Shown piece after piece: positions 25,919 through 34,348 of a stretch of 64,000 nucleotides of DNA. The notes beneath the pieces are model-generated. The model saw nothing but the letters and a program-made list of their open reading frames with translations, had not been told where the DNA came from and searched no databases. Numbering within the stretch: position 1 is the first letter of the stretch; each line of letters opens with the position of its first letter. This stretch comes from Hymenobacter convexus (lineage in GTDB: Bacteria > Bacteroidota > Bacteroidia > Cytophagales > Hymenobacteraceae). The position numbers and the translations under genes are program-made. The DNA is taken from positions 1 to 64,000 of the forward strand of contig NZ_JAUQON010000010.1 in the NCBI RefSeq assembly GCF_030580955.1, in the 5' to 3' direction.

Positions 25919-26145
25919 TCGAACGGCTTTGAGTACGAATAGCGGCATAAGGAAAGGTAGCTGGTGAAAGGGCGACGATGAGCTAAAGATATTGCGCCCT
26001 CGGTTAGGCGCAGTTCCGGTGGCCACAGCCAGGCTGGCCAACTCCCCGCCAGCCACTGACGGGGCTCGTGGTTGCTCCGGTTTCAGCGGGCTATTCGGCC
26101 GGTGGGTGCGGCAATGCCGTTGCGGCCGCATGAACCCCCGGCCGC

Positions 26146-26153
26146 TAGCTTTG
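26146..26153 (+). promoter_or_regulatory. -7 box abutting the acyltransferase start
   Basis: TAGCTTTG fits TAnnTTTG and leaves five nt (CGGCA) before the ATG at 26159. TTG at 26120-26122, 23 nt upstream, may be the -33 element. A leaderless or nearly leaderless transcript is predicted. Confidence 0.55.
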
Positions 26154-26158
26154 CGGCA

Positions 26159-27322
26159 ATGGCTACGCCCTCGTTCTACCGCCGCCCGGGCAGCCCGGTT
26201 TACTTTCCCAACCTCAACGGGCTGCGCTTTGTGGCAGCCTTGCTGGTCATCGTCAACCACGTGGAGCAGCAGCGGCTGTTTCACGGGCGGCCCTCGTGGA
26301 GCGCGGTGCCGGTGGTGCAGCGCATCGGCGACGAGGGCGTGACGCTGTTTTTTGTGCTCAGCGGCTTCCTCATCACCTACCTGCTGCTGCTGGAGCAGGA
26401 GCAGTTCGGGCAGATTGCGGTGGGCCGGTTCTACCGGCGGCGGGCGCTGCGCATCTGGCCGCTGTACTACGCAGTGGTGGTACTGGCGCTGCTGGTGCTG
26501 CCCCATTGGGCCTACCTGCGCACAGATGGCTTTGTCGGCGATATCACGCAGCTGCCCGGCAAAGCCATATTGCACATGCTGCTGCTGCCCAACGTGGCGC
26601 TGGTGCTCTACGGCGGCATTCCGTTTCTGTCGCAGGCCTGGTCTATTGGCACCGAGGAGCAGTTTTACCTGCTGTGGCCGTGGGTACTGCGGCGGGCGGG
26701 TCGGCACGTGCTGCCGGTGGTGGCGGGCGCTTTTTTGCTGTTGCTGGGGCTGCAGCGAGGCATCGTTGTGGCGTTTCATGCCGCCCAGCCCACGCCGGCG
26801 CCCTGGCTGAATTTCGCCTTTGGCTTCCTCTATTATTTCCGGCTCGATTGCCTGGTACTGGGGGCGGTGCCGGCCGTGCTGTTGTTTCAGCGACGCACGC
26901 CTGTGCTGCGGTGGCTGATGGCCCCGGCCACGCAGTGGCTGGCCTTGGCGGCCATCGTCGGCCTGTTAGCCTGGGGCCAGCGGTTTCCGCTGCACGAGGA
27001 AGTATACGCCGGCCTGTTCGCGGTGCTGATTCTGAACCTGGCCGCCGCCGAGAAGCCGGTTATCAGCTTGGAAGCGGGCTGGCTCAATTACCTGGGCAAG
27101 CTCTCGTACGGGCTCTATATGCTGCATTACCTGGCGGCGGCGCTGGTGCTGCTGCAACTCGGGCCCTGGCTCGACGCCCAGGCCACCGGGCTGCGCTGGC
27201 TGCTCACGCTGCTGGCCACGCTCGCCCTGTCCGTGTTACTGGCCATGGGTTCCTACTACGGGTTGGAGCGGCCCTTTCTGCGCCGCAAAGCCCGCCTGGA
27301 GCGGGTGCAGGCCGCCGGCTGA
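26159..27322 (+). CDS. Acyltransferase family 3 (OafA/YrhL type)
   Basis: The 387-aa integral membrane protein has about ten helices and the family marks: FPNLNGLRFVAALLVIVNHV with the conserved His, VTLFFVLSGFLITYLLL, the RFYRRRALRIWPLYY motif and WSIGTEEQFYLLWP. Acyltransferase-3 proteins move acetyl or other acyl groups onto sugars of surface polysaccharides, lipids or antibiotics. The acceptor is unknown. It is monocistronic as far as visible, divergent from the T9SS type B gene. The ATG at 26159 directly follows a -7 box; the open frame upstream contains no conserved sequence. Confidence 0.9.
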   Translation: MATPSFYRRPGSPVYFPNLNGLRFVAALLVIVNHVEQQRLFHGRPSWSAVPVVQRIGDEGVTLFFVLSGFLITYLLLLEQEQFGQIAVGRFYRRRALRIWPLYYAVVVLALLVLPHWAYLRTDGFVGDITQLPGKAILHMLLLPNVALVLYGGIPFLSQAWSIGTEEQFYLLWPWVLRRAGRHVLPVVAGAFLLLLGLQRGIVVAFHAAQPTPAPWLNFAFGFLYYFRLDCLVLGAVPAVLLFQRRTPVLRWLMAPATQWLALAAIVGLLAWGQRFPLHEEVYAGLFAVLILNLAAAEKPVISLEAGWLNYLGKLSYGLYMLHYLAAALVLLQLGPWLDAQATGLRWLLTLLATLALSVLLAMGSYYGLERPFLRRKARLERVQAAG

Positions 27323-27467
27323 CGGCTTCTGGCTGAGGGCTGCTCAACCCGAAACGTTGTGCTTTCAACATACCGGAAAAGCCACCCACCGCAAGGCCCT
27401 TATCGCCCTGCAGTTTCTGCGGGCTGTGGGCACTTTGGCGGGCGCGGCGGCTCTGAGCTGAGTGCTG

Positions 27468-28640
27468 TTATGCTTCTACCACCTGCCGCGCCCGCCAAAG
27501 CGCCCAAAGCCCCAGCGCCGGCCCCACGGCCAGCGGCAGCAGCACCAGCTGCGGCGGCAGGAGCGGCACCAGCCGGCTGGTAAGCTGAATGCTGCCAATG
27601 GTGAGGGCAAATCCCAAGCAATTGACGATGGTGAGCGCGGCCCCGCGCTTTTCGGCGGGGGCGTGCCGGGCCACCAGGGTCGAAAACATCGGCGAATCGG
27701 CGACCACCACCAAGCCCCAAAAAACCAGAAAAGCCCCCAGCATCGTCCCCGAGCTCGTGCCCAGTACCAGCCCCGAGGTCAGGCAGCAGAAGCCCGACAA
27801 CCCCAGTGCTCCACCCGCAACCCGGGCCGCGCCCCACCGCCGGGCCAGCAGCCCCGCGCCCACGCAGCCCAGGCTGCCCCCGCCAATAATGCCGAACGAA
27901 AGCAGCGGCACCGGCAACGCCGCCCCGGGGTGTTGGGTATTGAATGCCGCCAGCACCACCGGCACGAAGGCCCAGAAGGTGTAGAGCTCCCACATGTGCC
28001 CGAAATAGCCAAACGCCGCCGCCCGAAACGCCGGCTGCCGGAACCCCGCCAAGAATGCTGTGAGCGCCGGGCGCATGCCGGCCCGGCGATAGGGGCCATC
28101 GGGCACCAGCCCGAGCAGCGCCGCGCCACCCAGCAGCGCCAGGCCGGAGGTAGCCCAGGCCACTCCCTGCCAGGGCAGCTGCCCGCCCACACTCTTGAGC
28201 AGGTGCGGAAACGCAGTGCCCAGTACCAGTGCTCCCACCAGCCAGCCCAGCGAGCGTCCTAGCCCGGCCTCGTAGTAGTCGGCCGCTATTTTCATGCCCA
28301 CCGGGTAGATGCCGGCCAGGAAAAATCCCGTGAGCACCCGGCAGCCCAGCAGCCCCGCCACCGGCAGGCCCGGCAGCACCAGCCCCAGGTTGCAGAGCGC
28401 TGCCAGTGCCGCGCTCAGCGCGAATACCCGCGACGGAGAGAAACGGTCGGCCACGGCCAGCAGGGCAAAGGCCAGCGTGCCGCCAATGAAGCCCAGCTGC
28501 ACGGCGCTGGTGAGCGCGGCCACAAAACCAGGCCCTTGGTGCAGGCGCGCCGCCATATCGGGGGCCACGGCATTGCCGGCAAACCACAGCGAGGTGCAGC
28601 AAAACTGCGCCCCCACGATGGTGGGAAGAATACGGGACAT
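27468..28640 (-). CDS. MFS transporter
   Basis: The 390-aa protein has about 12 hydrophobic helices in two halves. The loop after helix 2 reads LAVADRFSPSRVFALSAAL, a form of the MFS GxxaDrxgrr motif, and FFLAGIYPVGMKIAADYY lies in helix 4-5. It is a secondary inner-membrane carrier; the substrate cannot be read. ATG 28640 starts MSRILPTIVGAQFC and is the natural start. Divergent from argS, with 165 nt between the starts; a CAAAGTA sequence near 28671 is close to a -7 box on the minus strand. Confidence 0.88.
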   Translation of the reverse strand: MSRILPTIVGAQFCCTSLWFAGNAVAPDMAARLHQGPGFVAALTSAVQLGFIGGTLAFALLAVADRFSPSRVFALSAALAALCNLGLVLPGLPVAGLLGCRVLTGFFLAGIYPVGMKIAADYYEAGLGRSLGWLVGALVLGTAFPHLLKSVGGQLPWQGVAWATSGLALLGGAALLGLVPDGPYRRAGMRPALTAFLAGFRQPAFRAAAFGYFGHMWELYTFWAFVPVVLAAFNTQHPGAALPVPLLSFGIIGGGSLGCVGAGLLARRWGAARVAGGALGLSGFCCLTSGLVLGTSSGTMLGAFLVFWGLVVVADSPMFSTLVARHAPAEKRGAALTIVNCLGFALTIGSIQLTSRLVPLLPPQLVLLPLAVGPALGLWALWRARQVVEA

Positions 28641-28793
28641 GAACGAGTGCGGGTGGGAGAGAGCCGGCAAAGTACCGCTATTTCGCAAAACGGCATTTTC
28701 CGTTGGCCGCGCCACCGACCGCCCGTTGCGGCCGAATCGGTTCCCGCCATTTTTTGGAGAAGGGCCAGGGGAGGCGAGGTTACCGCCCCGCCG

Positions 28794-28801
28794 TACCTTT
28801 G
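28794..28801 (+). promoter_or_regulatory. -7 box abutting the argS start
   Basis: TACCTTTG is an exact TAnnTTTG match and ends 4 nt before the GTG start at 28806. This spacing predicts transcription starting at or next to the start codon. Confidence 0.6.
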
Positions 28802-28805
28802 CCCC

Positions 28806-30602
28806 GTGCAACAGTTAGAATCCTCCCTCAAAACCGCCCTGCAAACCGCCGCTCAGGCAGTTTTTGGCCTTGAAATCCCCGCCGCTAGCCTCACGCTCCA
28901 GCCCACACGCAAGGAGTTTGCCGGCAGCTTCACCCTCGTCACGTTCCCGCTCACCAAAGCGTTTGGCAAAGGCCCCGAACAAATCGGCCAGGCCCTGGGC
29001 GAGTGGCTGAAAGCCCACGAGCCCCGCGTGAGCGGCTACAACGTGGTGAAAGGCTTCCTGAACCTCGAAATCGCCGATGCCGAGTGGCTGGCCGTGTTCA
29101 ATCAGCTGCGTGCTCAGCCCGCCACCGCGCCCATGGGCACCGACGGCGGCCCGCAAAACGTGGTGGTCGAATACTCCTCGCCCAACACCAACAAGCCCCT
29201 GCACCTGGGCCACCTGCGCAACAATTTCCTGGGCTACTCGGTGGCCGAGATTCTGAAAGCCACCGGCGCCACGGTTTCCAAAGTGAACCTGGTTAACGAC
29301 CGGGGCATTCACATCTGCAAGTCGATGCTGGGCTACCAGCGTTTCGGCCATAACGAAACCCCGGCCAGCGCCGGCATCAAAGGCGACCACTTGGTAGGCA
29401 AATATTACGTGCTGTTTGAGAAGCACTACCGCGAGGAAGTGAAGCAGCTCGAAGCCGAAGGCGTGGCCGCCGATATCGCCAAGCGCCAGGCCCCGCTGAT
29501 GCTGGATGCCCAGCAGATGCTGCAGCAGTGGGAAGCCGGCGACGAAGAAGTGGTAGCCCTGTGGCGCCAGATGAACGGCTGGGTGTACGAAGGCCACAAC
29601 GCCACCTACAAGGCCATTGGCGTCGATTTCGACAAGTTTTACTACGAATCCGGGACCTACCTGCTGGGCAAGGAGCGAGTAGAAGAGGGCATGAACAAAG
29701 GCGTGTTCTTCAATAAGGAGAACGGCTCGGTGTGGGTTGATTTGCAGGCCGAGGGCCTCGACGAGAAGCTGCTGCTGCGCGGCGACGGCACCAGCGTCTA
29801 CATCACTCAGGACCTGGGCACAGCCGAACTGAAGTACCAGGATTTCGGCTACGACAGCAGCATCTACGTCATCGCCGACGAGCAGAACTACCACATGCAG
29901 GTGCTGCAAGCCACGCTCAAAAAGCTGGGCAAGCCCTACGCCGACGCCATCCACCACCTCAGCTACGGCATGGTAGACCTGCCCACTGGCAAGATGAAAA
30001 CCCGCGAAGGCACCGTAGTAGATGCCGACGAATTGGTGCGCGACGTAGTAGCCGCCGCCAAAGCCGCCACCCTTGAAAAAGGCAAAACCGAAGGCCTCAG
30101 CGATGCCGAATTGGAAGAACTCTACCACATGCTGGGCCTCGGCGCGCTGAAATACTACCTGCTGAAAGTGGACCCCAAGAAGCGCATGCTCTTCAACCCC
30201 GAAGAGTCGGTGAGCCTCGAAGGCCACACCGGCCCGTTCATCCAGTATTCGCACGCTCGCATCGCCGCCATCCGTCGCAAAGCCGCCGAGCTGGGCATTG
30301 ATGAGACGGCTGATTGGAGCAGCATCACCAGCCTCGAAGGCACCGAGCGCGAGCTGGTGCAGGAGCTGGCCCGCTACGCTTCGGTAGTAGCCGAAGCCGC
30401 CCGCAACCTCTCGCCCGCCGTCATCGCGCAGTATGCTTATGATTTGGCGAAGGCTTACAATAGGTTCTATGCAGAGGTGTCGATTTTCCAGGAAACTGAC
30501 GTGGCCAAACGCAGCCTGCGAGTGGCCCTCTCGGCCCGGGTAGGGGAGCAGATTAAGCAGTCGCTGAAGCTACTGGGAATGCAGGTGCCCGAGCGCATGT
30601 AA
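28806..30602 (+). CDS. argS: Arginyl-tRNA synthetase
   Basis: ArgS charges tRNA-Arg with arginine. The 598-aa protein has the N-terminal Add1 domain, then VVVEYSSPNTNKPLHLGHLR with the HIGH-type sequence HLGH at residues 133-136, YVIADEQNYHMQVLQATL and LPTGKMKTREGTVVDADELV carrying the KMSK-type motif. The C-terminal anticodon-binding domain contains HARIAAIRRKA and YNRFYAEVSIFQ. The start is GTG 28806, just after a TACCTTTG box: no ATG is near, and the residues VQQLESSLKTALQTA fit an ArgS start. A 41-nt-arm inverted repeat fills the whole gap to the next gene. Confidence 0.96.
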   Translation: MQQLESSLKTALQTAAQAVFGLEIPAASLTLQPTRKEFAGSFTLVTFPLTKAFGKGPEQIGQALGEWLKAHEPRVSGYNVVKGFLNLEIADAEWLAVFNQLRAQPATAPMGTDGGPQNVVVEYSSPNTNKPLHLGHLRNNFLGYSVAEILKATGATVSKVNLVNDRGIHICKSMLGYQRFGHNETPASAGIKGDHLVGKYYVLFEKHYREEVKQLEAEGVAADIAKRQAPLMLDAQQMLQQWEAGDEEVVALWRQMNGWVYEGHNATYKAIGVDFDKFYYESGTYLLGKERVEEGMNKGVFFNKENGSVWVDLQAEGLDEKLLLRGDGTSVYITQDLGTAELKYQDFGYDSSIYVIADEQNYHMQVLQATLKKLGKPYADAIHHLSYGMVDLPTGKMKTREGTVVDADELVRDVVAAAKAATLEKGKTEGLSDAELEELYHMLGLGALKYYLLKVDPKKRMLFNPEESVSLEGHTGPFIQYSHARIAAIRRKAAELGIDETADWSSITSLEGTERELVQELARYASVVAEAARNLSPAVIAQYAYDLAKAYNRFYAEVSIFQETDVAKRSLRVALSARVGEQIKQSLKLLGMQVPERM

Positions 30603-30607
30603 TTCGT

Positions 30608-30723
30608 CAGAACGATGTAGAGACGTGACACTTCGCGTCTCGTCGTTGCTGATGTTGTTTCGCCTGCGCAGATTGAATCGTTCAACGACGAGACGCGAAG
30701 TATCGCGTCTCTACATCGTTCTG
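30608..30723. repeat. Long inverted repeat filling the gap argS to LOG gene
   Basis: Arms 30608-30648 and 30683-30723 are 41 nt with two mismatches and a 34-nt loop. The arms contain the smaller palindromic core CTTCGCGTCTCGTCGTTG. It starts 5 nt after the argS stop and ends 3 nt before the next ATG. No second copy of this family was seen in the window. Confidence 0.9.
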
Positions 30724-30726
30724 TAA

Positions 30727-31308
30727 ATGAAAAGCATAGCCGTGTACTGCGGTTCCAGCGCCGGAACCAACCCGAACTATATCACCCAGGCCCAAGCCCT
30801 CGCTAAGGCAATGGTGACGCAAGGCCTCACGCTGGTGTACGGCGGCGGCCGGGTGGGCCTCATGGGTACCATCGCCGATGCCGTGCTGGCGGAAGGCGGC
30901 CAGGTAGTGGGCGTGATTCCCGATTTTCTGGATGCCAAGGAGCTGGCTCACAAAGGCTGCACGGAGCTGCACGTCGTGAAATCCATGCACGAGCGCAAGC
31001 TCATGATGGCCGACCGCGCCGACGGCTTTATCGCCATGCCCGGTGGCTACGGCACCCTCGAAGAGCTATTTGAAGTGCTGACCTGGGGCCAGCTTGGGCT
31101 GCACCAAAAGCCCGTGGCCCTGCTCAATGTCGACGGCTACTACGACCTGCTGCTGCAAGCCCTCGACCGCATGGCCGCCGACCAGCTCCTACGGGCCGAA
31201 AACCGCGCCCAGCTCTTGCAATCAGCCAATCCGGAGGAATTGTTGAAGCAAATGGCCGCTTACCAGCCGGTGCAGCTGGAGAAGTGGCTCACGCCGCCAA
31301 CTACGTGA
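30727..31308 (+). CDS. LOG family protein (TIGR00730 Rossmann-fold)
   Basis: The 193-aa protein belongs to the LOG family, cytokinin riboside 5'-monophosphate phosphoribohydrolases that cut nucleotide 5'-monophosphates at the N-glycosidic bond. It has VYCGSSAGTNPNYI, LVYGGGRVGLMG, the catalytic HERKLMMADRADGFIAMPGG and GGYGTLEELFEVLTW. In bacteria the physiological substrate is often unclear; nucleotide salvage is possible. A long hairpin abuts the ATG (3 nt) and another starts 1 nt after the stop, so it is bracketed by repeats of two different families. It probably depends on read-through from argS or on a promoter inside the repeat. Confidence 0.92.
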   Translation: MKSIAVYCGSSAGTNPNYITQAQALAKAMVTQGLTLVYGGGRVGLMGTIADAVLAEGGQVVGVIPDFLDAKELAHKGCTELHVVKSMHERKLMMADRADGFIAMPGGYGTLEELFEVLTWGQLGLHQKPVALLNVDGYYDLLLQALDRMAADQLLRAENRAQLLQSANPEELLKQMAAYQPVQLEKWLTPPTT

Positions 31309-31309
31309 T

Positions 31310-31374
31310 GTAGCGCGGACTTTTAGTCCGCGAGTCTGAACGATTGCCACACGCGGACTAAAAGTCCGCGCTAC
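31310..31374. repeat. Perfect long inverted repeat, GTAGCGCGGACT family
   Basis: Arms 31310-31332 and 31352-31374 are a perfect 23-bp match with a 19-nt loop. Each arm is itself nearly palindromic (CGCGGACT, TTT, AGTCCGCG), so it could form either one long hairpin or two small ones. It ends 6 nt before the helicase ATG. Confidence 0.92.
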
Positions 31375-31380
31375 TACTGA

Positions 31381-33426
31381 ATGAACGCAACGGAACAAGA
31401 AGAGCGAGAATACCTTGAAGTAATCAAAGAGCAGTTGGCGTTGGCGGTGCGACGGGTCGATGATTCCGTGCGGCAGTTTTCCAGCGAATTGCGGGAGAAG
31501 AAGGAGTACATCCACGAAAACCAGTCGGGCATGGACGATGCCGACATGGTGGCCGCCGGCCAGTCCATCGACCGCATGGCCTACACCGGCGCCGGCGCCG
31601 TGGCCCGCAAGCGCAAGCTCATTAAGCTGGCGCAGTCGCCGTATTTCGGCCGCATCGACTTCACTACCGCGAAAGGGAGCACCATGCCGGTCTACATCGG
31701 TGTGCATTCGTTCGTGGACGAGCGGCAGCGGCGCGGCCTTATCTACGACTGGCGGGCGCCCATCTCGTCGATGTTCTACGATTACGAGCTGGGCAAGGCG
31801 TCGTACAACACGCCCTCCGGCCCCATTCACGGCCGCATCGACCTGAAGCGGCAGTACAAAATCCAGGACGGGCGGCTGGAGTTCATGATTGAAAACGGCG
31901 TGAACATCCACGACGAGGTGCTGCAGCGCGAGCTGGCCAAGTCCTCGGACGACAAGATGAAGAACATCGTCGCCACCATTCAGCGCGACCAGAACGCCGT
32001 TATTCGCAACGAGGAGGCCTCGGTGATGGTCATTCAGGGCGTGGCCGGCTCGGGCAAAACTTCCATTGCCCTGCACCGCATTGCGTTTCTGCTCTACCGC
32101 TACCGCGACAGCATCGGGGCCAAAGACATCCTCATCATTTCGCCCAACAAGGTCTTCGCCGACTACATCTCGAACGTGCTGCCCGAGCTGGGCGAGGAAC
32201 ATATTCCCGAAACCGGCATGGAGGACCTGGCCGCCGACCTGCTCGGCAACCAATTCCAGTTTCAGACCTTTTTTGAGCAGGTATCGGCACTCTTGGAGCA
32301 CCACCACCCGGCGTTTATCGAGCGTATCCAGTTCAAATCCTCGTTCGAATTTCTCAGCCAGCTCAACAAATACCTGCTGCACGTCGAGAACAACTACTTC
32401 GCCGCCAGCGAGCTGCGGGTGGGCCGCACCGTGGTGCCGCGCCAGCTGCTGCTCGACAAATTCAAGGGCTACCACCGCGTGACGCTGCTGAAACGCTTTC
32501 CGCTGGTGAGCGATGACGTGCGGGCTTACGTGCGCACCGCCGCCAACCGCAAGCTGACCAACGGGGAGAAAAACACGATAGGGGAATCCCTGACGCGCAT
32601 GTTCCGCTTCAACAACGTGCTGGATTTCTACCGCGACTTCTACCGCTGGCTGGGCCGGCCCGAGCTGTTCCGCTTCGAGCCCGGCCAGGCGCTGGAATAC
32701 GCCGACGTTTTCGCCCTGATTTACCTGCGCATTCGCTTGGAAGGCATCTCGGCCTACGACCACGTGAAGCACCTGCTCGTGGACGAGATGCAGGACTACA
32801 CGCCGGTGCAGTACGCGGTGCTCTCGCGGATATTCAACTGCCGCAAAACCATTCTGGGCGATGTCAACCAGACGGTGAACCCCTACAGCGCGTCGTCGGC
32901 CGAAACCATTGAGCGTGTCTTCCCGCAGGCCGACATCGTGCGGCTCTTTCGCAGCTACCGCTCGACGATGGAAATCACGGCCTTCGCGCAGCGCATCACG
33001 CCCAACCCCAACATCATCCCACTGGAACGGCACGGCCAGGAGCCCGCCATCGTGCGCTGCCCCAGCCCCGGCGAGGAACTAGCGGCCCTCAAGCAGCTGG
33101 CCGCCGCCTTCAAAAGCTCCGGCAGCAACTCGCTGGGTATCATTTGCAAAACGCCCAAGCAGGCGGAGCAGGTGCAGCAGGCGCTGGAAGAGTTGGGCGT
33201 GCAGCTGCTCACCGAGGACTCCACATTGTTCAAGGAAGGCGTCATCATCACCACGGCCCACTTGGCGAAGGGCCTGGAATTTGATGAGGTAATCGTGCCC
33301 TTCGCCTCCGCTCGCAACTACCGAACGGAGGTCGACAAGAGCATGCTCTACGTGGCCTGCACCCGCGCCATGCACCGGCTCACGCTCACGCATTCGGGAG
33401 ATGTCACCAATTTTCTAACTGCTTAG
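31381..33426 (+). CDS. HelD-like superfamily 1 helicase/ATPase
   Basis: The 681-aa protein has the HelD layout: an N-terminal coiled region (residues 1-90), the YDWRAPISSMFYDYELG block, then a UvrD-like motor. Walker A is GVAGSGKT at 220-227; VDEMQDYTPVQ is motif II; LFRSYRSTMEI, TTAHLAKGLEFDEVIVP and LYVACTRAMHRL are later motifs. HelD proteins are known in Firmicutes and Actinobacteria to release stalled RNA polymerase; whether this bacterial branch does the same is inferred. A plain DNA helicase role is the alternative. It lies between two inverted repeats of the same family (31310 and 33431). Confidence 0.88.
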   Translation: MNATEQEEREYLEVIKEQLALAVRRVDDSVRQFSSELREKKEYIHENQSGMDDADMVAAGQSIDRMAYTGAGAVARKRKLIKLAQSPYFGRIDFTTAKGSTMPVYIGVHSFVDERQRRGLIYDWRAPISSMFYDYELGKASYNTPSGPIHGRIDLKRQYKIQDGRLEFMIENGVNIHDEVLQRELAKSSDDKMKNIVATIQRDQNAVIRNEEASVMVIQGVAGSGKTSIALHRIAFLLYRYRDSIGAKDILIISPNKVFADYISNVLPELGEEHIPETGMEDLAADLLGNQFQFQTFFEQVSALLEHHHPAFIERIQFKSSFEFLSQLNKYLLHVENNYFAASELRVGRTVVPRQLLLDKFKGYHRVTLLKRFPLVSDDVRAYVRTAANRKLTNGEKNTIGESLTRMFRFNNVLDFYRDFYRWLGRPELFRFEPGQALEYADVFALIYLRIRLEGISAYDHVKHLLVDEMQDYTPVQYAVLSRIFNCRKTILGDVNQTVNPYSASSAETIERVFPQADIVRLFRSYRSTMEITAFAQRITPNPNIIPLERHGQEPAIVRCPSPGEELAALKQLAAAFKSSGSNSLGIICKTPKQAEQVQQALEELGVQLLTEDSTLFKEGVIITTAHLAKGLEFDEVIVPFASARNYRTEVDKSMLYVACTRAMHRLTLTHSGDVTNFLTA

Positions 33427-33430
33427 AAAC

Positions 33431-33539
33431 GGTGGACCTGTAGCGTGGACTTTGTAGTCCGCGGCCCATAACGACAATCATCGAAAAGGCTTCAAGGGCG
33501 CGAGGCCGCGAACTACAAAGTCCGCGCTACAGGTCCACC
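33431..33539. repeat. Long inverted repeat, GTAGCGCGGACT family
   Basis: Arms 33431-33466 and 33504-33539 are 36 nt with two mismatches and a 37-nt loop. The core GTAGCG(T/C)GGACTTTGTAGT matches the repeats at 19794 and 31310, but the outer GGTGGACCT is unique to this copy and present in both arms. Confidence 0.9.
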
Positions 33540-33604
33540 GTCCGAAACCCTACTGGCCTTCGTATGGTTACGCACGCAACTGCGCAATCCCTTACCTTCA
33601 ACCC

Positions 33605-34192
33605 ATGAAAAATTCCCTTATTCTCACGCTGGCCACTGCCGCAACGGCCGTGGTTTTCATCGCCGCCAAGCCGGCCGCTCGCCTTGCCATGACCACGCCC
33701 GCCGAAACCGCCAAAACCGCGCCTTCCGTTTACGATTTCACGGTGAAGTCCATCGACGGCAAAGACGTGAAACTGAGCAAATACAAGGGCAAAAAGCTGC
33801 TCATCGTGAACACCGCCTCGAAGTGCGGCTACACCCCGCAATACAAGGAGCTGGAGGAGCTGTCGAAAAAATACGGCAACAAAGTGACCGTGCTGGGCTT
33901 CCCGTCCAACAGCTTTAACCAGGAGCTGGCCTCCAACCTGGAAGTGGCCGCTTTCTGCGAGAAAAACTACGGCGTGACCTTTCCGCTGTTCGAAACCGTG
34001 GCGGTAAAAGGCGACGACGCCGCGCCGCTCTACAAATACCTGTCAGATAAGACCAAAAACGGCGCGGTATCGGATGCACCGAACTGGAACTTCTGCAAGT
34101 ACCTGGTCGATGAAAAGGGTCACGTGGTCAAATTCTACAGCTCGAAGGTGACGCCGCTCAGCCCCGAGCTGGTGGCCGATATCACGAAGTAA
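33605..34192 (+). CDS. Glutathione peroxidase-like thiol peroxidase, probably exported
   Basis: The 195-aa protein reduces hydroperoxides. The catalytic residues are visible: Cys74 in LIVNTASKCGYTPQY, Gln106 in GFPSNSFNQE and Trp161-Asn162 in APNWNFCKYL. Cys118 in EVAAFCEKNYG is the usual resolving Cys of thioredoxin-dependent members, so thioredoxin rather than glutathione is the likely reductant. About 40 residues precede the domain, starting MKNSLILTLATAATAVVFIA, which looks like a signal peptide or membrane anchor; most bacterial homologues are cytosolic. Long inverted repeats lie before and after the gene. Confidence 0.93.
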   Translation: MKNSLILTLATAATAVVFIAAKPAARLAMTTPAETAKTAPSVYDFTVKSIDGKDVKLSKYKGKKLLIVNTASKCGYTPQYKELEELSKKYGNKVTVLGFPSNSFNQELASNLEVAAFCEKNYGVTFPLFETVAVKGDDAAPLYKYLSDKTKNGAVSDAPNWNFCKYLVDEKGHVVKFYSSKVTPLSPELVADITK

Positions 34193-34215
34193 CTTTCGCC
34201 TTAATCTGGTTTATT

Positions 34216-34321
34216 CAGCACGTCATGCTGAGAGGAGCCGAAGCATCTCTACCGCGCAACTAATTTCGTCGTTGCAACGAAGCGGTAGAGATGCTTCGGC
34301 TGCGCTCAGCATGACGTGCTG
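34216..34321. repeat. Long inverted repeat, GTCATGCTGAG family
   Basis: Arms 34216-34255 and 34282-34321 are 40 nt with two mismatches and a 26-nt loop. It carries the core ACGTCATGCTGAG and GAAGCATCTCTACCGC shared with 55324-55418. It lies 23 nt after the peroxidase stop and 27 nt before menA. Confidence 0.92.
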
Positions 34322-34348
34322 TTTTGTTCGTTGCTTTTCCCTTTGCCC

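Noticed and set aside
25919..26779. Upstream extension of the T9SS type B protein frame
   Set aside because: The extension adds His/Gln-rich sequence that overlaps the acyltransferase gene antisense and hides the signal peptide; start placed at 25918.
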